Assembly (NCBI RefSeq): GCF_014138435.1
Contig: NZ_JACJIM010000003.1
Span: 620,001 to 684,000 of the forward strand
From: Methylobacterium fujisawaense
GTDB lineage: Bacteria; Pseudomonadota; Alphaproteobacteria; Rhizobiales; Beijerinckiaceae
Length of the DNA: 64,000 bases
Reading direction: 5' to 3'
In this document: one piece after another, positions 1 to 7,384 of the stretch
Numbering within the stretch: the first letter of the stretch is position 1
Layout: each line of letters begins with the position of its first letter
Position numbers and translations under genes: made by a program
Notes under the pieces: model-generated
The model's database searches: none
Seen by the model: the letters and a program-made list of their open reading frames with translations, nothing else
Told to the model about the DNA's origin: nothing

Positions 1-282
1 ATCGCCGAACTTGATCGCGTCCTCGGGCGTGCCGGCCTTGGCGTTCGGTCCCAGCTCCGAGACCATCGCCGCCAGCTGCTCCGGGTGGCGGGAGGCGAAC
101 ATCACCTCGTGGCCGTCCTTGACCCAGAGCGTCCCGATCGTACCGCCGATATTTCCGGCCCCGATGACGCCGATCCGGATCTTTTTCGGGCCGTCCTGGG
201 CCAGCGCGGGCATGGCCGCGGCGACGGCGAGTCCGGCCGCGAGGGCGAGCGCCGCGCGGCGCGAGGTGAGATCAGACCGCAT
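1..282 (-). CDS. NAD(P)-binding oxidoreductase with Tat-type signal (partial)
   Basis: The gene runs off the left edge, so only the N-terminal 94 codons are present. The start is the ATG at 282, overlapping the stop of the upstream aldo/keto reductase by 11 bp. The N-terminus has a twin-arginine-like signal (SRRAALALAAG, then AMPALAQ), followed by a Rossmann dinucleotide motif IGVIGAGNIGGTIG and a WVKDGHEVMFASRHPE stretch typical of the F420-dependent NADP reductase/ProC-like family. It is probably a periplasmic NAD(P)-dependent oxidoreductase, host-encoded and in one operon with the next gene. The substrate cannot be told from what is visible. Confidence 0.75.
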   Translation of the reverse strand, partial: MRSDLTSRRAALALAAGLAVAAAMPALAQDGPKKIRIGVIGAGNIGGTIGTLWVKDGHEVMFASRHPEQLAAMVSELGPNAKAGTPEDAIKFGD

Positions 283-1177
283 CGATGAACATCTCCATCT
301 GCTTGCGCTGCGCCGCATCCGGGAGCTTGCCCCGCGCGGCGCCGAGGTTGTCCTCGACATAGGCGGCCTTCGCCATGCCGGGGATCGGGCAGGTCACGGC
401 CGGATTGCCGAGCACGTATTTCAGGAAGACCTGCGGCCAGCTCGCGCAGCCGAGGTCCTTGGCGAAAGCCGGCAGTTCCTTGCCCTGGACCGCCTTAAAC
501 AGGCGGTCGCGGCCGAACGGCACGTTGGTCATCACCGCCACGCCGCGGTCCGCGGCGAGCGGGATCACGCGCTCGGCGGCGGCACGGTTGTCGATGGCGT
601 AGTTCACCTGGATGAAGTCGAGCGTCTCGCGCTTCATGACGGCTTCGAGCGCGTCGAGCTGGTTGTCGCGCCAGACCGTGACGCCGACATAGCGGATGCG
701 TTTGCGATCCTTCAGATCCCGCAGAATCGCCAGATTCTCGGTCACGTCGATCAGATTGTGGACCGCCACGAGATCGAGTGTATCGACCTTCATCCGCTTG
801 AGCGACCGCTCGAACTCCGCCAGCGTCGCATCGCGGCCGGTCGTGTCGACCTTGCTGGCGAGGAAGATTTTCTGGCGCAGGCCGGGCTCCGCCAGGATCA
901 ATCCGAGGACGTCCTCGGCGGTCCCGTAGCTCGGGGCCGTGTCGATCACCGAGCCGCCGAGGGCGACGAAGGTCTTCACCGCCTCCTTCAGCGGCGCCAC
1001 CGCGTCGGGCGTCGGCTCGACCTCGTAGCGTCGGGACGTGCCGATCCCGATGGCCGGAAGCATCTCGCCGGTGGAGGGGATCGGGCGGCGGATCAGCGGC
1101 TCCGCCGCGGTGGCGAATCGCCCTGCGAGCGGGGCGAGGGCCGCTGCGGCGATGACGGCGCGACGGGATACGGGCAT
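272..1177 (-). CDS. Aldo/keto reductase, Tat-exported
   Basis: 301 aa. A Tat-type leader (SRRAVIAAAALAPLAG, residues 4-19) precedes a (beta/alpha)8 aldo/keto reductase domain. The usual catalytic tetrad is visible: Asp in VIDTAPSYG, Tyr in the same SYGTAEDVLG block, Lys in LASKVDTT and His in LVAVHNLID. The family reduces aldehydes or ketones with NADPH. The gene is the first of a two-gene host operon with the partial oxidoreductase. An exported aldo/keto reductase paired with an exported Rossmann enzyme suggests a periplasmic redox role, but the substrate is unknown. Confidence 0.88.
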   Translation of the reverse strand: MPVSRRAVIAAAALAPLAGRFATAAEPLIRRPIPSTGEMLPAIGIGTSRRYEVEPTPDAVAPLKEAVKTFVALGGSVIDTAPSYGTAEDVLGLILAEPGLRQKIFLASKVDTTGRDATLAEFERSLKRMKVDTLDLVAVHNLIDVTENLAILRDLKDRKRIRYVGVTVWRDNQLDALEAVMKRETLDFIQVNYAIDNRAAAERVIPLAADRGVAVMTNVPFGRDRLFKAVQGKELPAFAKDLGCASWPQVFLKYVLGNPAVTCPIPGMAKAAYVEDNLGAARGKLPDAAQRKQMEMFIDAV

Positions 1178-1246
1178 GGCCGGCCTCGGACGAAATTACG
1201 ACCCATCGGAAGATAGGGCGGCTTCGGCCTGTGTGCATTCATAATT

Positions 1247-1262
1247 CTCACGCTTGCGTGAG
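1247..1262 (-). terminator. Short hairpin downstream of the 1294-1632 gene
   Basis: CTCACG-CTTG-CGTGAG forms a perfect 6-bp stem. On the minus strand it follows the stop of the hypothetical gene and is followed by an A/T-rich stretch. It may be a weak intrinsic terminator separating that gene from the aldo/keto reductase operon. Confidence 0.4.
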
Positions 1263-1293
1263 CACGACGCAACGGCCGGCCGCGGGCAGAAGG

Positions 1294-1632
1294 CTAATCC
1301 TCCTCGGGCGGATCCTCGAACTCCGCACCCTCGGTGTCGGGGGCTATGCGGAACCGATATTCGTCGATCGTCAGAAACGCCCGGTGGGCCGCCTGCGGGT
1401 CGATCCCGTCGCGGACCACGAGGGTCTGGAAGTCGATGAAGAGGCGGGCGATGCGCGCCTCTTCCGACAAGGCGGCCAGGGCGGACGAGCTGGCGCCGGC
1501 GCGCATCATGTAGCGCTTCGCCTCGCCCGCCGTGTCGGGTGCGGGCAGGACGACGACCTGCCCGGCGGTTTCCGGCTTCAGCTCTGCCCAACGCAGGGGC
1601 GTCCAGGCGATGATGGCGTCGATCTGCTTCAT
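1294..1632 (-). CDS. Hypothetical host protein
   Basis: 112 aa, start ATG 1632 with a GGAG ribosome site 7 nt upstream. No signal or membrane segment. The C-terminus is very acidic (EFEDPPEED). I do not recognise the family. It is cytoplasmic by sequence and stands alone between the CHRD gene and the oxidoreductase operon, all on the minus strand. Confidence 0.6.
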   Translation of the reverse strand: MKQIDAIIAWTPLRWAELKPETAGQVVVLPAPDTAGEAKRYMMRAGASSSALAALSEEARIARLFIDFQTLVVRDGIDPQAAHRAFLTIDEYRFRIAPDTEGAEFEDPPEED

Positions 1633-1706
1633 CGAAAGCTCCGGCAGGAGGATGGGATCCGCCTACCGGGCGCGATCGGGAACGTCGAGGCTCTCGCCAT
1701 TCCCGA

Positions 1707-2162
1707 TCAGGGCGCGCGCTCCAGCTGGCCGCGGATCTCACCCTTCGGGTTCGCGGCGGTGTGAAGGTTGAAGTAGATGCGGCCCGCAGCGAGATGGGCG
1801 GCCTTCGCGTCGTCGAGGATCGCCTCGCCGGAGAAGGGACTGCTCGCCGCCGTCACCGGAACCAGCACGCCGGCATTCTCACCGGCCTTGGCCGGACCAT
1901 GGAAATGGGCGGCCGTGACCGGGCCGGTGAGACCGCTGTATCGTCCCGACCAGCTGAGGCGCTTGGCGGCGGGATCGAAGGTCGCGGTGATCTCGCCCGT
2001 GCCGGCGCCTGTGGTCGCCGGGACCTCGCTGCTGCCGGTGAGGGCCGCGCGATAGGTGGCGTCGTTGCCCGCCGCGATGGCCGGGCCGGCGAGGAGCGGC
2101 ACGCCCAGCACGAGAAGGGCGGCGAGGCTAGTGTTCCGACGATGGTTCGTGCGCGCTGTCAT
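1707..2162 (-). CDS. CHRD domain-containing secreted protein
   Basis: 151 aa. The N-terminal signal peptide (hydrophobic core around LAALLVLGVPLLAG, cleavage near AIA-AGN) is followed by a CHRD domain with the typical blocks YRAALTGSSEVP, SGLTGPVTAAHFHGPA and the C-terminal YFNLHTAANPKGEIRGQL. CHRD domains occur in chordin and in many secreted bacterial proteins; their bacterial function is unclear. Host gene, monocistronic as far as visible. Confidence 0.88.
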   Translation of the reverse strand: MTARTNHRRNTSLAALLVLGVPLLAGPAIAAGNDATYRAALTGSSEVPATTGAGTGEITATFDPAAKRLSWSGRYSGLTGPVTAAHFHGPAKAGENAGVLVPVTAASSPFSGEAILDDAKAAHLAAGRIYFNLHTAANPKGEIRGQLERAP

Positions 2163-2421
2163 CGAACGCTCCGCGATGTGACGGGCCTTCAGGCGGCCCG
2201 TGTGTCAACCTAGCGGGCTTCGACGGACCGCACATGGCCGCCGCATCGGCGACGGTCGACTTCCGGTGACAGCCGGGCTGTCCCGTCGGCGATCGGCGGG
2301 ACATGGATCGAGCTCGATCCGGACGCGCGCTTTGCGCACCCAAAACCGTTGACAGCGAGCGTCCGCTCTTCCTATACCGCGGCCACTGCACGCATCGTCC
2401 TCGCGGACGGTCGTGTCGCGT

Positions 2422-2498
2422 GGCGGGGTAGCTCAGCTGGTTAGAGCAGAGGAATCATAATCCTTGTGTCGGGGGTTCAAATCCCTCCCTCGCTACCA
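2422..2498 (+). tRNA. tRNA-Met (CAT)
   Basis: 77-nt cloverleaf. The acceptor arm GGCGGGG pairs with CCTCGCT (two G-U pairs) and CCA is encoded. The D arm GCTC/GAGC, a 5-bp anticodon stem with loop ATCATAA (anticodon CAT at 2456-2458) and the T loop TTCAAAT are all present. Most likely elongator tRNA-Met; a lysidine-modified tRNA-Ile(CAT) cannot be formally excluded. Its 3' end is the phage attachment site. Confidence 0.92.
2477..2498. other. Probable attL core (tRNA 3' end)
   Basis: The convergent integrase reads into the last 22 bp of the tRNA, and prophage-type genes begin immediately. This places the left attachment core in the T-arm/acceptor part of the tRNA. No second copy of this 3' segment was found elsewhere in the window, so attR must lie beyond 64,000. 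Confidence 0.6.
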
Positions 2499-3631
2499 TC
2501 TAACTTCTTGATTTTGCTCGTTTGACCCAAACCGCCTCCTGGCGGGTTTGACGTTTCTGGCCTCTGGGTTTGACGGCCGCCCGCGCTTCGGCGCGCAAAC
2601 TCGGCGTCTAGCGAAGCCACCAGCGCTCGCATCTTCGGCGCCAAATCCGCACCCTTCGCATAGTGCCGGGCCATCTCGATCGTGCGCTGTCCCAGCGCGT
2701 CGGCGATGGCTCTCTCGTCGTGCCCGATCTCGCGTAGCACGACGGCCAGGGTGTGCCGCAGCCCATAGAGCGTGAGGCCTGGCTGCACCCTCCCCGCCTT
2801 CTCCAGCTTCAATCGAATCGGCCGCCACGACGCGCGGAATCCGCTGAGCGTCCAGGGTTTACCCTCGGAGTTCGCGCACAGGGTCGGCGCCGTGTGCTCC
2901 GGCGCGGCGGCCAGGATCATCGTGAGCGGTAGCGGCGCGGGCCAGAACACTGGCTCGCCTGTCTTGGCTCGACTCGTCGACAGCTCACCATCGCGAAAGG
3001 CCTCCCGCGGTAGGCCGAGCGCCTCCTTCGGTCCGAGGCCGGTGAACATCATCAAGGCGACCGGAGTGAGGATGTGCGGCGGCGCGGCGGCCAGCACAGC
3101 TTCGCGCTCGGCGTCTGACCAAGGGCGGTTGGCGTCGGGCTCACCCTTCTTCTTGCGCAGATCCTTGATGCCGGTGGCCGTGTTCGCTGGCAGGTGGCCG
3201 CGCTCCGACCCCCAGGCGAACATCAGCGACAGCACCGCCTTCACGTAGTTGCCGAATCGACGCCCCTTCCGCTCGGCCGCGCGGTCCCTGACCTTCACCA
3301 CGAACGGGCGCGTGAACCGCTCAAGGTCTGTGCCGTCGATGTCCTTCAGATAGTCGAGGACCTTCTGATAGTCTGCGCGCGTCTGCGGGGCCAAGTCGGT
3401 GAAGGCCGCGTGCGCGCGGTAGGCGACGATCAGGCTGCCGAGCGTGCCGGCCTTGGGCGCAGCGGCGGTCTCGGCGCTCTTCCCGATCCGCGCCACCTCC
3501 GCGAAGAACGCAGCGGATCCAAGCGGCGCCTTCTTCAGGTCGATCTTCTCGCCGGTCGTCCGGTGGTAGCACCGCATGGCGCCGTGCCGGTCCGCGAAGA
3601 TCTTGAACCCCTTCACTCGGATGCGCGTCAC
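2477..3631 (-). CDS. Tyrosine recombinase, phage integrase
   Basis: 384 aa from the GTG at 3631, which overlaps the excisionase stop (GTGA). The N-terminal arm and SAM-like core-binding domain span about residues 1-165, the catalytic domain 170-345. The C-terminal box LRHTLAVVLREIGHDERAI and the nucleophile region ARHYAKG (Tyr324) are clear. The box I Arg is not: MFTGLGPKEALGL has Gly200 where TGLR is usual, and box II reads YGLR instead of HxxR. The last codons lie inside the tRNA 3' end on the opposite strand, so the stop codon is part of the att core. It probably catalyses integration and excision at tRNA-Met. Confidence 0.88.
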   Translation of the reverse strand: MTRIRVKGFKIFADRHGAMRCYHRTTGEKIDLKKAPLGSAAFFAEVARIGKSAETAAAPKAGTLGSLIVAYRAHAAFTDLAPQTRADYQKVLDYLKDIDGTDLERFTRPFVVKVRDRAAERKGRRFGNYVKAVLSLMFAWGSERGHLPANTATGIKDLRKKKGEPDANRPWSDAEREAVLAAAPPHILTPVALMMFTGLGPKEALGLPREAFRDGELSTSRAKTGEPVFWPAPLPLTMILAAAPEHTAPTLCANSEGKPWTLSGFRASWRPIRLKLEKAGRVQPGLTLYGLRHTLAVVLREIGHDERAIADALGQRTIEMARHYAKGADLAPKMRALVASLDAEFARRSAGGRQTQRPETSNPPGGGLGQTSKIKKLDGSEGGI

Positions 3632-3900
3632 CCGAGCCTCGCCAGGATATCCTCGTCGCTCTCCTGGTTCGCCTCGCGTTCCGGCAGCGCCTCGAAGAAT
3701 AGATCGACTTGCGCGCGATCCCAAAGCACGCGCGTGCCAACCTGCTTCGGCCGAGGCATCAGCCTCTCTCGTACCATCTCGTCGAAGGTGGTCACGGAGA
3801 CGCCGACGTAGCGGGCGGCCTCCAACCGCGAGATGCCCTTGGGTGCGAACGGAAGTGCGGGGCGCTCCGGCCGTTCGGATGTGCGGACGCTACGCGGCAC
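3628..3900 (-). CDS. Excisionase-like helix-turn-helix protein
   Basis: 90 aa. Residues 22-70 contain a MerR/excisionase-type winged helix: GISRLEAARYVGVSVTTFDEMV, then a basic RPKQVGTRVLWDRAQVDLFF segment. Its position directly upstream of the integrase, with a 4-bp GTGA overlap, is the classical place for an Xis gene. It likely bends DNA at the att site and steers the integrase towards excision, and may also regulate the operon. Confidence 0.75.
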   Translation of the reverse strand: MPRSVRTSERPERPALPFAPKGISRLEAARYVGVSVTTFDEMVRERLMPRPKQVGTRVLWDRAQVDLFFEALPEREANQESDEDILARLG

Positions 3901-4075
3901 TTCCCCCTCCTAGCTTTCTGTCCTTCCACAGCACCGGCCGGGCGTGGTCCGGGATGTGCGAGCGGCCCCGCGCCGTCGGATGCATCGGCGAGCCGCGCCG
4001 GCCGGCTCGAGCGTTGGCGATCGCCGCAGCGGCCGCGTCGATCATCTCGCGCGTGATGGAACTGGACTCGGCCAT
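3890..4075 (-). CDS. Small hypothetical phage protein
   Basis: 61 aa, start ATG 4075, overlapping the excisionase start by 11 bp. The N-terminal half is an Ala-rich helix (MIDAAAAAIANARAG), the rest basic. No known family. The bases around its start belong to the imperfect direct repeat that flanks a 350-bp insertion. Confidence 0.5.
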   Translation of the reverse strand: MAESSSITREMIDAAAAAIANARAGRRGSPMHPTARGRSHIPDHARPVLWKDRKLGGGSAA

Positions 4076-4457
4076 GCTCCTACTCCGAGATCAGAGAGAT
4101 GAGGGCCGAAAGACTGTTGTTCAGCTGCGCTTTCACGGATCTGAAAAATTGACCGGATATACGAAACTGATCGCTTAATGATCTCGTGCTCAGATCCTGC
4201 TTGAGGAGGTCCGAGCCATGACGATCACCACCTCGATCAACGCCGTCGGGCCTGTAAGGGCGACGGAGATGATCCAATCGGCACGAGCTGAGGCCGCGAT
4301 CGAACACAGGGCGGGACTGCATACCGTCACGGCGGCAGTGCAAGGGTCCGACGATGAGAGCATTCAGGAGAGAAAGGGCGGTCTGAACCTTCTCCCGTCG
4401 CAGAAGCGTGTGGTCGACATCACCGTCTGAGACCAATTCGGCCATGGGGCTACTCCG
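4068..4457. repeat. 20-bp imperfect direct repeat bracketing a ~350-bp insertion
   Basis: Copies at 4068-4087 and 4438-4457 share TCGGCCATG, three variable bases, then CTACTCCG. On the minus strand both read a TAG stop shortly followed by ATG GCC GA, that is, the same gene junction duplicated. The intervening segment holds a plus-strand ORF in an otherwise minus-strand operon. This fits a small insertion that duplicated a gene start. Confidence 0.5.
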
Positions 4458-4976
4458 CGGCTTCGGGGATGGGGGTGAGAGCGGCGGCAGCGACGTCGCG
4501 CGGCCAGCCCAGATCTTCATGCGGCGCCCCGGGCGGCCGGTCCGGCTGTCCGGACCGCCGCCACCGCCGCGGCCGACCAGCGGCCAGCCGTCGAAGCGGG
4601 AGAGGTCGCCAGAGTGCAGGGCCTCGTCTTGGTAGAAGACCGCGAGCGCGCGGCCGTGGGTGGCGGCGATCGCCGGGAACAGCATCTCGCACCACAGACG
4701 GAGCATCGGCCGGCAGAGACCGGGCCGGGCCGCACACATGCGGGCCAGCTCGACGCACTGCTCGCGTCGGATCCCGGTCTGCCCGACGACGTGGCGCACG
4801 GTTTCACCCGCGGCCGTCACCGCGACCGGCTCGCCGCGCTCGAACATCGCGTGGTGCGCCTTGATCGCGTAGCTCGTGCGCTGGTACGGGCCCATGCGAT
4901 GGCCCCAGCGGACGAGGAGCCGGTTCAGCTCCGCGCGGTCGATCGCCTCGATGTGCTGGACGGGGGCAACGAGCAT
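4080..4976 (-). CDS. Phage protein of unknown function, probably frameshifted at its 3' end
   Basis: 298 aa as the frame stands. The start ATG 4976 overlaps the stop of the DndC-like gene (TGATG). The first ~140 residues look genuine (HIEAIDRAELNRLLVRW... LARMCAARPG...FYQDEALHSGDLSRFDGWPLVGR). After a G-run near 4535-4545, the original frame gives odd sequence and then reads through the inserted segment to 4080. The neighbouring frame continues naturally as EDLGWPRDVAAAALTPIPEA to a TAG at 4450, where the next gene would start 4 nt later. A lost G in the run would explain this. The family is not recognised. Confidence 0.5.
   Translation of the reverse strand: MLVAPVQHIEAIDRAELNRLLVRWGHRMGPYQRTSYAIKAHHAMFERGEPVAVTAAGETVRHVVGQTGIRREQCVELARMCAARPGLCRPMLRLWCEMLFPAIAATHGRALAVFYQDEALHSGDLSRFDGWPLVGRGGGGGPDSRTGRPGRRMKIWAGRATSLPPLSPPSPKPRSSPMAELVSDGDVDHTLLRREKVQTALSLLNALIVGPLHCRRDGMQSRPVFDRGLSSCRLDHLRRPYRPDGVDRGGDRHGSDLLKQDLSTRSLSDQFRISGQFFRSVKAQLNNSLSALISLISE
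4218..4430 (+). CDS. Small hypothetical protein on an inserted segment
   Basis: 70 aa, transcribed against the surrounding operon. A very good ribosome site (GAGGAGGT at 4203-4210) sits 7 nt before the ATG. No transmembrane segment and no recognised domain. A TTGACC at 4149-4154 could be a -35 box, but no convincing -10 is seen. It may be a tiny moron; function unknown. Confidence 0.5.
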   Translation: MTITTSINAVGPVRATEMIQSARAEAAIEHRAGLHTVTAAVQGSDDESIQERKGGLNLLPSQKRVVDITV

Positions 4977-6238
4977 CAGTCCGCTCCGAAGAGGAGCGGC
5001 TGCACCGAGCCGTCGGGGAAGATCGCATCGAGCGGCACGTCCGCGGTCGGCTCGTCGCCGGTCCAGCGCTGCGGCCACGTGCCGGCCGCGATCAGCTCGC
5101 GGATGCGCGCTTCCTCCTCGGCGTTGAGCAGGTCGACGTGCGGCCGGCCGAGCCGATCAGCCACGGCGTTGCAGGCCGCCTGGATGGCGAGGATCCGGTC
5201 GAGCGCGTCGAGGCGCGCCGGCAGGGTGATCGGGCCCATGCGCTGCTGGTTCGGCACCAGCGTGCCGTCCTTGCGAGTCTCGCCGCCAGGCTGGCGCAGC
5301 CGGTTCCTGGCGAGCCGCAACTCCCGGTAGATCGGGCGCAGGCCGAGCAACGGCGCGAGGTACGACCAGGCCGGCAGCGCCACGACCGCCTCGAGGGCCT
5401 TGTCCCGGGCGGCGAGTGGGCACCCGACGCAGCCGGTGCGCGCGTTCGCCTCCTCGGCCTCAACGCCCCCATAGGCGTCGGCCAGCATCGCCGTCGCCCA
5501 ACCGCCATAGGCGCGCATCGGCGCGTAGACCCGCAGCCAGTCCCAGACGTTGCAGACCCGCCAGTGCAGGATCGGCGCGAGGGTCGCGAGGCGCCCGCGG
5601 ACGCCCTTCATGTCGGGGAGGAGCTGCTGATACCAACCCTGCCCGCACTCGGCGCCGTCCTTCGAGCAGCTCATCTCGATTCGCTTGTCGCGGATCGCGC
5701 TCTCGCCTTGGCGGACGCCGGTGATCGTCAGCACCGTGTCGGTCTCGGGCAGGCCGGCGAGGTCGGCCTCGATCGCGGCAGCCATCGGGTCGATCTTGAT
5801 CTGCCGGGTGCACCAGCGGAGCGTGTTGTTGTTCGGCGGCGGGACGCCCCGGCCGAGGATGTAGACGAGGAATCGTCGATCGAGCGGCGCGGCGACGACG
5901 CGCAGCCGGATCCACGGGAAGCGGGCGAGTCGCGCCATGACGTCAGCCGCCGCGATCGCGAGCGGCGTTAGCTCCTGGCGGGTGTCGGCATAGTAGACGG
6001 TGAGCGTCTTCGGCGGCGCAAGCCGGCCGGCCTCGATCAGGTGGACAATCAGCGTCAGCGTTGCGGTCGAGTCCTTGCCACCCGACCACGCCATCGCCCA
6101 GTGCTCGTGCTGCGGGCCGTAGGCCTGGAGCGAGGCGAGGGTCATCTCGACGGCGTCATCGTAGACCAAGCGCTCGGCCGTCAGCGCGAAGAGGTCGTGC
6201 TGCTTCGAGCCACGGAGGATCGGTGCGGGCGCGTTCAC
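4976..6238 (-). CDS. PAPS reductase / DndC-like PP-loop sulfurtransferase
   Basis: 420 aa from the GTG at 6238 (GTGA overlap with the gene upstream). The PP-loop SGGKDST lies at residues 52-58, followed by VYYADTRQEL. A GRGVPPPNNNTLRWCTRQIKI segment contains Cys143, and Cys191, Cys198, Cys270 and Cys273 (TGCVGCPLA) could hold an Fe-S cluster. This layout matches the phosphoadenosine phosphosulfate reductase superfamily and particularly the DndC-type DNA phosphorothioation enzymes. No dndA, B, D or E is visible nearby. A role in phage DNA modification, or in another ATP-dependent sulfur transfer, is inferred only. Confidence 0.75.
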   Translation of the reverse strand: MNAPAPILRGSKQHDLFALTAERLVYDDAVEMTLASLQAYGPQHEHWAMAWSGGKDSTATLTLIVHLIEAGRLAPPKTLTVYYADTRQELTPLAIAAADVMARLARFPWIRLRVVAAPLDRRFLVYILGRGVPPPNNNTLRWCTRQIKIDPMAAAIEADLAGLPETDTVLTITGVRQGESAIRDKRIEMSCSKDGAECGQGWYQQLLPDMKGVRGRLATLAPILHWRVCNVWDWLRVYAPMRAYGGWATAMLADAYGGVEAEEANARTGCVGCPLAARDKALEAVVALPAWSYLAPLLGLRPIYRELRLARNRLRQPGGETRKDGTLVPNQQRMGPITLPARLDALDRILAIQAACNAVADRLGRPHVDLLNAEEEARIRELIAAGTWPQRWTGDEPTADVPLDAIFPDGSVQPLLFGAD

Positions 6239-6702
6239 GCCGCCACCCCTTCGCCGCTCGCCGGGGTGCGCCGCTTCGTGCCGCGGTGCCGCTGCGCCCA
6301 GATCCGCACGTCGTCGTAGGTCGCAGCGTGGAGGATGCGCCAAGCCTGCCGGAGCTGATCCAGGTTGAGGTTCGCGAGAAGCCCCTCCTGGTCGGCCAGA
6401 TCCAGATGGTCAGCGAGGAAGGCGCGGACGCGGGCAGCGGCGAGGGTCTGCTCGTTCGGCGGGGCCTGCCGGACGAGCGGCACCATCACCTGCAGGCGGA
6501 GCAGCGCGCGGGCGTTGACCGTGGCCTGACCGGCCGGGAGCCCGACACAGCCGCCGTCCTTGTCTTGATGCGCCCACGATGCCGGGCACACCGGGCACGC
6601 CCATACCCACGCGTCGGCAATTTCGGGATTGTGCGCATCGACGTCGCGGCCGTCGACCAGGGCGCACTCGGTGCCGCAGTCGGCGCAGAAGATGGGGGCC
6701 AT
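6235..6702 (-). CDS. Zinc-finger-containing phage protein (DUF3268-like)
   Basis: 155 aa. The N-terminal ~60 residues have two CxxC knuckles (CADCG near residue 6; CPVCPASW near 35) around a VDAHNPEIADAWVWAC linker, as in the DUF3268 zinc-finger family found in phages. The rest is helical. The start ATG 6702 falls 1 nt before the next gene's stop at 6704. It sits between a recombination accessory gene and the DndC-like enzyme; exact role unknown. Confidence 0.65.
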   Translation of the reverse strand: MAPIFCADCGTECALVDGRDVDAHNPEIADAWVWACPVCPASWAHQDKDGGCVGLPAGQATVNARALLRLQVMVPLVRQAPPNEQTLAAARVRAFLADHLDLADQEGLLANLNLDQLRQAWRILHAATYDDVRIWAQRHRGTKRRTPASGEGVAA

Positions 6703-6703
6703 C

Positions 6704-7384
6704 TCAGGCGGCCTCCTCGGCGGGAGGCGCGAAGCCCGGGAATCCGTCGTCGTCGGCGACATCAGCGGCGGCGGCGATCCGCTCCAGATCGTCGGCGATG
6801 GCGTCCAAAGCGCGGTCGGCCCGCGGGTCGAGGTCGGCGCGGAAGAAACGCAGCGCGTCGCTGCCCTTCGCGGCCTCGGCCCGGGCGGCGGCGTACAGGC
6901 GGTCGCGCGAGGACGGCTGGCGGGGCGCGTCCTGCTGCTCACCGGCCGGAGCAGGATCATCCTGCCTCTTCTCCGGCGCGCGCGAGCGCTTCTCGGGCAG
7001 CGGCTTCACCGTGAACGGCTTGCGGCTGGCCCGGGTCACCGTGAGCGCCATCGTCACTGCCGAGGAGATCCCGGACATGTGGCTGATCCGGATCCCGCCG
7101 ACGGCCGCGCCGCCGAACTGCACGGCGTCGTCCCGGTAGAGGGTCATCCGCCGACCGACGTAGGCGGTGCCGTCCTGGCCCCAGATCCGCAGGAGCACGC
7201 GGCGCATCGACTTGCCGGGCTTGTAGGGCTTGCCACCGTCGCCCTCGAAGTAGATCGCGATCGGCTGGTCCGGCTCCTTCATCTTCGACACGCGCGTAAC
7301 CGTGATGGTGCGCGGGCCGCCGATCAGGTCGTCGGCGTTGAGCTGGTCCGACCGAGGGGCAGTGGTCTGCGAGATGTCGATCAC
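6704..7384 (-). CDS. Conserved phage protein next to the YqaJ exonuclease
   Basis: 226 aa from GTG 7384 (GTGA overlap with the HNH gene). A beta-rich N-terminal half (SKMKEPDQPIAIYFEGDGG, RRVLLRIWGQDGTAYVGRRM) of about 125 residues is followed by a charged, disordered linker and an acidic tail. I do not know the family by name. The position beside a YqaJ exonuclease suggests a recombination or DNA-binding partner, such as a single-strand annealing or binding function, but no motif proves it. Confidence 0.6.
   Translation of the reverse strand: MIDISQTTAPRSDQLNADDLIGGPRTITVTRVSKMKEPDQPIAIYFEGDGGKPYKPGKSMRRVLLRIWGQDGTAYVGRRMTLYRDDAVQFGGAAVGGIRISHMSGISSAVTMALTVTRASRKPFTVKPLPEKRSRAPEKRQDDPAPAGEQQDAPRQPSSRDRLYAAARAEAAKGSDALRFFRADLDPRADRALDAIADDLERIAAAADVADDDGFPGFAPPAEEAA

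Noticed and set aside
2422..2498. Duplicate tRNA 3' end (attR) within the window
   Set aside because: No second copy of the T-arm/acceptor sequence was found up to 64,000; the right border lies outside.
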